Source: Shimia sp041624275 (lineage in GTDB: Bacteria; Pseudomonadota; Alphaproteobacteria; Rhodobacterales; Rhodobacteraceae). From it: 9,887 nt of DNA. The notes beneath the pieces are model-generated. The model searched no databases and was not told the origin of the DNA. It worked only from the letters and a program-made list of their open reading frames with translations. Of the stretch, positions 5,738 to 9,887 are shown one piece after another (position 1 is the first letter of the stretch; each line of letters opens with the position of its first letter). Where the stretch lies: NCBI RefSeq assembly GCF_041624275.1, contig NZ_JBFJVE010000117.1, positions 1-9,887 on the forward strand. The letters run 5' to 3'. The position numbers and the translations under genes were made by a program.

Positions 5738-6994
5738 ATGAAATGGTCCCTGGCAGCATTGAGCATGTTCCTTGCCGGCGCGGTTGCGGCGGCGGAGTGG
5801 GACGTGCCCAACACGCCGGGGGCCATTTCCGCGACACTGGCGCAGGCGGCGGATGGAGACACCCTCCGCCTGAGCCCCGGCACCTACCGTGAAAACGTGG
5901 TGCTGGACCGCCCTGTCACGCTGGACGGGCAGGGACATGCGACCATCGACGGCGGCGGCTTTGGCAGCGTCGTGACCGTTACCGCGGGCAATGTCACCGT
6001 GCGCGGCATCACCGCCATCGGCTCGGGCTCGTCGCATGAGACCATCGACAGCGGCATCCAGCTGACCAAGACCGCCCATGCGCCGCAGATTCTGGACAAC
6101 GTGGTTCTGGGCAACCTCTATGGCATCGACATCCACGGCGCGCGCGACGCGCGGGTGGCGGGCAACCGTATCGAGGGCCGGCAGGACCACCGCATGAACG
6201 ACCGCGGCAACGGGGTCTATGTCTGGAACGCCCCCGGCGCCATCGTCGAAGGCAACGAGATGCGCTATGGGCGCGACGGCATCTTCGTCAACTCGAGCCG
6301 CGACAACATCTTCCGCGACAACATCTTCCGCGACCTGCGTTTCGCGGTTCATTTCATGTATGCCAACGGCAGCACCGTGTCGGGCAATGTCTCGGTCGGA
6401 AACGACCTTGGCTATGCGATCATGTTCACCAAGAACGTCGAGGTGAGCGGCAACGTGTCGATCGACGACCGCGAGCACGGCATCGCCTTCAACTACACCA
6501 ATTCCTCGGACATCCGCGACAACTTCGTGCGCGGGTCGAAGCAGAAATGCGCCTTTCTCTACAACAGCCACAAGAACGATTTCTCGGGCAACTGGTTCGA
6601 AGGGTGCTCGATCGGGATCCATTTCACCGGATCCGACAACAACCGCATCGTCGGCAACAGCTTCATCGCCAACCGCACCCAGGTCAAACTGGTGACCACC
6701 AACTGGTACGAGTGGTCCGAGGCGGGCGCGGGCAACTACTGGAGCGACAATGCGGCCTATGACGTGAACGGCGATGGCATCGCGGATGCGCCCTTCCGTC
6801 CCAACGACAGCATGGATCACGTGCTGTGGACCCAGCCATCGGCAAAACTGCTGCTCGGATCACCCGCCGTGCAGCTGGTGCGCTGGTCCCAATCCGCCTT
6901 TCCGGCGCTTTTGCCCGGAGGCGTGATCGACAGTCACCCCCTGATGTCGCCCATCATCCCCGATGCGGGCGGAAAGGTTCCTCATGACGGATAA
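5738..6994 (+). CDS. nosD: NosD, periplasmic beta-helix protein of the NosDFY copper-site maturation complex
   Basis: The 418-residue protein has a signal peptide (residues 1-19, hydrophobic core followed by AAA-E). The rest is a right-handed parallel beta-helix of CASH/NosD type, visible as recurring Asn/Gly-rich turns such as VLGNLYGIDIHGARDARVAG, the GNGVYVWNAPGAIVEGNEMR segment, and GNSFIANRTQVKL. In the known system NosD docks on the NosF-NosY transporter and receives NosL and NosZ during copper-site assembly. The start at ATG 5738 follows AAGGAG at 5725-5730; an open frame runs further upstream inside nosZ but has no signal peptide. Residues 188-197 are an exact duplication of RDNIF, encoded by a perfect 15-bp tandem repeat (6299-6328). 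The 3' end overlaps nosF by 11 nt. Confidence 0.96.
   Translation: MKWSLAALSMFLAGAVAAAEWDVPNTPGAISATLAQAADGDTLRLSPGTYRENVVLDRPVTLDGQGHATIDGGGFGSVVTVTAGNVTVRGITAIGSGSSHETIDSGIQLTKTAHAPQILDNVVLGNLYGIDIHGARDARVAGNRIEGRQDHRMNDRGNGVYVWNAPGAIVEGNEMRYGRDGIFVNSSRDNIFRDNIFRDLRFAVHFMYANGSTVSGNVSVGNDLGYAIMFTKNVEVSGNVSIDDREHGIAFNYTNSSDIRDNFVRGSKQKCAFLYNSHKNDFSGNWFEGCSIGIHFTGSDNNRIVGNSFIANRTQVKLVTTNWYEWSEAGAGNYWSDNAAYDVNGDGIADAPFRPNDSMDHVLWTQPSAKLLLGSPAVQLVRWSQSAFPALLPGGVIDSHPLMSPIIPDAGGKVPHDG
6299..6328 (+). repeat. Perfect 15-bp tandem repeat within nosD
   Basis: CGCGACAACATCTTC occurs twice back to back, in frame, encoding RDNIF-RDNIF, and the next six bases (CGCGAC) start a third copy. It lies in a turn-rich part of the beta-helix. 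It could be a recent slippage duplication or just strong repeat similarity between helix rungs. Confidence 0.85.
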
Positions 6995-7877
6995 TATCCT
7001 CACCATCCAAGGTCTGTGCAAGGATCGCGGCAAGACCCGCGTTCTGCACGACGTCTCGCTGACCGTTTCCCCGGGCGAGCGCGTGGCCCTTCTTGGCCAT
7101 AACGGCGCGGGGAAATCGACACTTATCAAGGCCGTGCTGGGCCTGATCCCGATCGAGGGCGGCAGCATCTCGGTGGCCGGCCACCGGCCGGGCCGGGGCG
7201 CGGCGCGCGCCGCCACCGCCTTTCTGCCCGAAGCGGTGAGCTTTCACCCCGCCCTGACCGGGCGCGAGCAGCTGACGCTGTTTGCCCGACTTTCGGGCAC
7301 CCGCGCCGACATTCCCGGCCTGCTGGAGCGGGTCGGGCTGGCGGAGGCGCTGGACCGGCGCATCGGCACCTATTCCAAGGGCATGCGGCAGCGGCTGGGT
7401 CTGGCGCAGGTGCTGCTGGGCCATCCCAAGGTGGCGCTTCTGGACGAACCCACCAGCGGGCTCGATCCGATCTCGCGGCAGGACCTCTACGCCATCATCG
7501 ACGAATTGGCGGCCAGCGGCTGCGCGGTGCTGATCGCCAGCCACGCGCTGACCGAAGTCGAGGCCCGCACCGACCGCATCGCGATCATGCGCAGGGGCCA
7601 TCTGGTGGCCGATGACACGCTCGAGGGGCTGAGCGCCAGGGCCGGGCTGAAGACCCGGCTGCGGGTGCGCGCGACGCAGAACGCGGATCTGATCGCCTCG
7701 CAGGTCGGGGGCACGCGGATCAACGGTGCCTCGGTCGAGATCTATTGCGCCGCCGAAGACAAAATGACCGAGCTGCGCCGCATCGCCGAACTGGGCGAGG
7801 CAGTGGCCGATATCGACATCACCCCGCCGCGTCTTGACGATCTCTATCGCCATTTTGCAAAGGAGGCGCAGCAATGA
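6984..7877 (+). CDS. nosF: NosF, ABC transporter ATPase of the NosDFY complex
   Basis: The 297-residue cytoplasmic ATPase powers the NosY membrane protein during NosZ copper-site maturation. It has Walker A GHNGAGKST (residues 38-46, Lys44), an ABC signature in the form YSKGMRQRLGLAQ (130-142), Walker B with the catalytic pair Asp154-Glu155 in LLDEPTSGLDP, and the switch His187 in IASHALTE. The signature reads SKGMRQ rather than the classic LSGGQ, which is normal in this subfamily. The C-terminal 90 residues form an extra domain of the kind seen in NosF. ATG 6984 is preferred because GGAAAGG at 6971-6977 is well placed; an in-frame ATG at 6963 would add seven residues. It overlaps the end of nosD by 11 nt and its stop overlaps nosY (ATGA). 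Confidence 0.96.
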   Translation: MTDNILTIQGLCKDRGKTRVLHDVSLTVSPGERVALLGHNGAGKSTLIKAVLGLIPIEGGSISVAGHRPGRGAARAATAFLPEAVSFHPALTGREQLTLFARLSGTRADIPGLLERVGLAEALDRRIGTYSKGMRQRLGLAQVLLGHPKVALLDEPTSGLDPISRQDLYAIIDELAASGCAVLIASHALTEVEARTDRIAIMRRGHLVADDTLEGLSARAGLKTRLRVRATQNADLIASQVGGTRINGASVEIYCAAEDKMTELRRIAELGEAVADIDITPPRLDDLYRHFAKEAQQ

Positions 7878-8695
7878 CCCGTTTCCTGGCCATCGCCCGC
7901 GCCGAGATGCGCATTCTGCAACGCAACCGCTGGCTGTTGATGGCGACCCTTATCATGGTGCTGTTCGCGCTGGCGCTGACCTTTGCCGGCAGCGCCCCCA
8001 CCGGCGCCCTCGGGGTCGACATGCTGACCGTGTCGGTGGCCTCGATGACCACGCTGTCGGTCTATCTGGCGCCCCTGCTGGCGCTGATGATCTCGTTCGA
8101 TGCCGTCGCCGGCGAGACCGATCGCGGCTCGCTCGGGCTGCTGCTGTCCTATCCCGCCGGGCGCGGCGAGATCCTGCTTGGCAAGTTCGCCGCCCATCTT
8201 GCCGCCCTTGCCTTCGCGATGCTGATCGGCTTTGGCAGCGCCGGCGCGGTGGCGGCCTGGTTCGGCGGCGCCGGACCGGCAAGCCTGATCGCGCTGAGCC
8301 GGCTGATCGCCACCTCGATCCTGCTTGGCGGCGTGTTTCTGACCCTGGGCTATCTGGTCTCGTCCCTGTCGCGCAGCGCCACGGCGGCGGCCGGCATGAG
8401 CGCCGGGCTGTGGCTGGTCTTCGTGGTGCTCTATGACCTCGGTCTGCTGGGCGCGGTGGTGGTCGACGGCGGCGGAGATTTCACCCAGCATGTCTTTCCC
8501 TGGGTGATGGTCGCCAACCCGGCCGACGCCTTCCGGCTGTGGAACATCGCCGCCTCGGACGGGGTCGCGCTGAGCAGCGGCATGACCGGGGCCGCGCAGG
8601 CGCTGCCGGCCTGGGCGGCGCCGCTGTCGCTGATGGTCTGGCCGCTGATCGGCTTTGTCGCCGCGCGCGGCGCCTTCCGGCGGGTCGAACCATGA
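7874..8695 (+). CDS. nosY: NosY, ABC transporter membrane subunit of the NosDFY complex
   Basis: This 273-residue integral membrane protein is the permease partner of NosF. About six hydrophobic helices are visible, near residues 20-39, 57-78, 105-128, 140-162, 172-196 and 246-266. Between helices 2 and 3 is the cytoplasmic AGETDRGSLGLLLSYP segment, expected to contact NosF, and near the C-terminus the conserved ANPADAFRLWN. The family is ABC-2 type. What NosDFY moves is still debated; sulfur delivery or mechanical opening for copper loading are the usual proposals. The start ATG 7874 lies 7 nt after a strong AAAGGAGG (7859-7866) and overlaps the nosF stop. The NosY stop overlaps nosL in the same ATGA fashion, so stoichiometry is probably set by coupled translation. 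Confidence 0.95.
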   Translation: MTRFLAIARAEMRILQRNRWLLMATLIMVLFALALTFAGSAPTGALGVDMLTVSVASMTTLSVYLAPLLALMISFDAVAGETDRGSLGLLLSYPAGRGEILLGKFAAHLAALAFAMLIGFGSAGAVAAWFGGAGPASLIALSRLIATSILLGGVFLTLGYLVSSLSRSATAAAGMSAGLWLVFVVLYDLGLLGAVVVDGGGDFTQHVFPWVMVANPADAFRLWNIAASDGVALSSGMTGAAQALPAWAAPLSLMVWPLIGFVAARGAFRRVEP

Positions 8696-9216
8696 TCAGG
8701 CCGCTGCTGTTCGCCGCCCTGGCGCTGGGCCTGGCCGCCTGCAAGGAGGAGGCGGCCGAGGCGCCGCCGCCGCCGGTCGAATTGACCGCAGAGGCGCTGA
8801 GTTACTTCTGCCAGATGAACATCGCCGATCACGGCGGCCCCAAGGGGCAGGTGCATCTCGAGGGGCTGCCGGCGCCGCTGTTCTTTTCGCAGGTGCGCGA
8901 CCTTGTCGCCTATCTGAAAAGCCCGGAGCGCGATGCCGATATCGTCGCCATCTATGTCAGCGACATGGGCGCGGCCAAAAGCTGGAACGAACCCGGAATT
9001 GCGAACTGGATCGCCGCTGACGAGGCCCTTTTCGTGGTCGGCGCACCGGTGGCCGGCGGCATGGGGGCGCAGGAGATCGTGCCCTTCGCCCAGAGCCGGG
9101 CGGCCGAAGATTTCATCAATCAATATGGCGGCATGTCATTGTCGCTGAAGGATATTCCCGATGATGCCGCGCTTGGCGCGGTCAATCTTGACATAAAATT
9201 GGAGACCCCCTCATGA
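8692..9216 (+). CDS. nosL: NosL, outer-facing copper chaperone lipoprotein
   Basis: The 174-residue protein supplies Cu(I) to NosZ via the NosDFY machinery. A lipoprotein signal peptide ends in the lipobox LAAC with Cys17 as the lipidated residue, followed by a Pro/Glu-rich linker (to about 30). The copper-binding region has Cys40-x-Met42 in SYFCQMNIADHGG, with His47 close by, as expected for NosL. GAPVAGGMGAQEIVPF further on is another family signature. Length is usual. The start overlaps the nosY stop (ATGA), and there is no good Shine-Dalgarno sequence before it, so translation likely depends on ribosomes terminating on nosY. Its stop overlaps nosX in the same way. Confidence 0.95.
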   Translation: MIRPLLFAALALGLAACKEEAAEAPPPPVELTAEALSYFCQMNIADHGGPKGQVHLEGLPAPLFFSQVRDLVAYLKSPERDADIVAIYVSDMGAAKSWNEPGIANWIAADEALFVVGAPVAGGMGAQEIVPFAQSRAAEDFINQYGGMSLSLKDIPDDAALGAVNLDIKLETPS

Positions 9217-9887
9217 CCTCATTGAGCCGCCGCCGCTTCCTGTCGATCGCCGCGGCCAGCTCGGCCCTGCCCGCCGCTGCCATTGCCGCCCAGGGACCGG
9301 TCGCCGCCTGGCGCGGCCGCGCCATGGGAGCGCAGGTGTCGATGAAGATCGCCGGCCTCACGCAAGCCGATGCCGCGCCGGTTTTCGTCGCGGTGGAACG
9401 GGAACTGCTGCGGCTGGAGAAGATCTTCAGCCTGTACCGCACCGAGTCCGAGATCAGCCGCCTCAACCGTGACGGCGTGCTGGCGCGCCCCTCGCATGAG
9501 CTGCTCGAGCTGCTCAGCCTCAGCGACCGGCTGCACCGGGCCAGCGGCGGCGCCTTTGATCCCAGCATCCAGCCGCTGTGGCTGGCGATGGCCGCCGGCG
9601 CGGGCGCGGAAGAGATCGAGACCGCGCGCCGCGCCGTCGGCTGGCAGGGTCTCGGGTTCGATGCCGCCGAGGTGCGTTTCGAACGCGCCGGGCAGGGGCT
9701 GACGCTGAACGGCATTGCCCAGGGCTATGTCACCGACCGTATCGTCGCGCTGCTGAAGGCGCGGGGGCTGGGCGACATACTGGTCGACATGGGCGAGATC
9801 GCGGCGCTGGGCCATGGCCCCGACGGCGACGACTGGCGGGTCGGGGTCGCCGCCGACGACGGCACGCTGGTCAGGCGGCTGCGGATG
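9213..9887 (+). CDS. nosX: NosX, ApbE-family FAD:protein FMN transferase (3' end outside the window)
   Basis: The frame is open from ATG 9213 to the window edge, giving the first 225 residues of a protein of about 300. It begins with a Tat signal (SRRRFLS at 5-11, Ala-rich core to about 26), so the enzyme acts in the periplasm. ApbE signatures follow: MGAQVSMKI, LEKIFSLYRTESEISRLN, ASGGAFDPSIQPL (Asp116), LNGIAQGYVTD (166-176) and DMGEIAALG (192-200). The family transfers FMN from FAD to a Thr/Ser of target proteins; here the natural target is the SGAT motif of NosR. The usual ApbE stretch GGIAKGYAVD is replaced by NGIAQGYVTD. GGAG at 9201-9204 and an ATGA overlap with nosL support this start. 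The C-terminal metal-binding Asp/Thr residues are not in the window. Confidence 0.93.
   Translation, partial: MTSLSRRRFLSIAAASSALPAAAIAAQGPVAAWRGRAMGAQVSMKIAGLTQADAAPVFVAVERELLRLEKIFSLYRTESEISRLNRDGVLARPSHELLELLSLSDRLHRASGGAFDPSIQPLWLAMAAGAGAEEIETARRAVGWQGLGFDAAEVRFERAGQGLTLNGIAQGYVTDRIVALLKARGLGDILVDMGEIAALGHGPDGDDWRVGVAADDGTLVRRLRM

Noticed and set aside
3678..5837. Long minus-strand open frame (719 codons) opposite nosZ
   Set aside because: Same reason: antisense shadow with biased Val/His/Asp composition and no domain, opposite a complete NosZ.
1..9887. A novel defence, mobile or biosynthetic system
   Set aside because: Every gene after nosC belongs to the known nos set, ubiD/ubiX are known enzymes, and no transposase, integrase, array or long repeat is visible.

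Overview
The window is high in G+C, with genes packed on one strand (+). It reads as part of an alphaproteobacterial chromosome or megaplasmid, most likely Rhodobacteraceae in the Paracoccus/Rhodobacter neighbourhood. The grounds are the gene order nosC-nosR-nosZ-nosD-nosF-nosY-nosL-nosX, the Tat-type (clade I) NosZ, and the presence of nosC and nosX, which is how I recall the nos locus of Paracoccus denitrificans. The genus is an inference; no database search was possible.

Layout: (1) Positions 1-998 hold the 3' end of a UbiD-family decarboxylase gene and a complete ubiX-type flavin prenyltransferase gene, overlapping by ATGA. (2) Positions 999-1147 are an AT-rich intergenic region with two perfect 8-bp-arm inverted repeats and a clear FNR/NNR/DNR-type operator (TTGAT-N4-GTCAA), placed about 41 bp before a plausible start point for the nos transcript. 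(3) Positions 1148-9887 hold nosC (small Cys-rich protein of unknown function), nosR (flavin and Fe-S membrane protein), nosZ (nitrous oxide reductase), nosD/nosF/nosY (copper-site maturation ABC system), nosL (copper lipoprotein) and the first 225 codons of nosX (ApbE-type flavin transferase), which runs off the window.

How the genes work together: NosZ reduces N2O to N2 in the periplasm using a CuA electron-entry site and the tetranuclear Cu-S CuZ site. NosL delivers copper and the NosDFY ABC complex matures the copper sites. NosR, with covalent FMN and Fe-S clusters, supports NosZ expression and electron supply. NosX attaches FMN to NosR. The nos genes are separated by at most 17 nt or overlap, which suggests one transcript that is switched on under low oxygen and/or nitric oxide.

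This is a textbook denitrification locus, not a new system. The least explained parts are NosC with its Cys-x2-Cys-x2-Cys motif, the evenly spaced palindromes before the promoter, and the ubiD-ubiX pair next to nos. No tRNA, rRNA, CRISPR, insertion sequence or transposase was seen.
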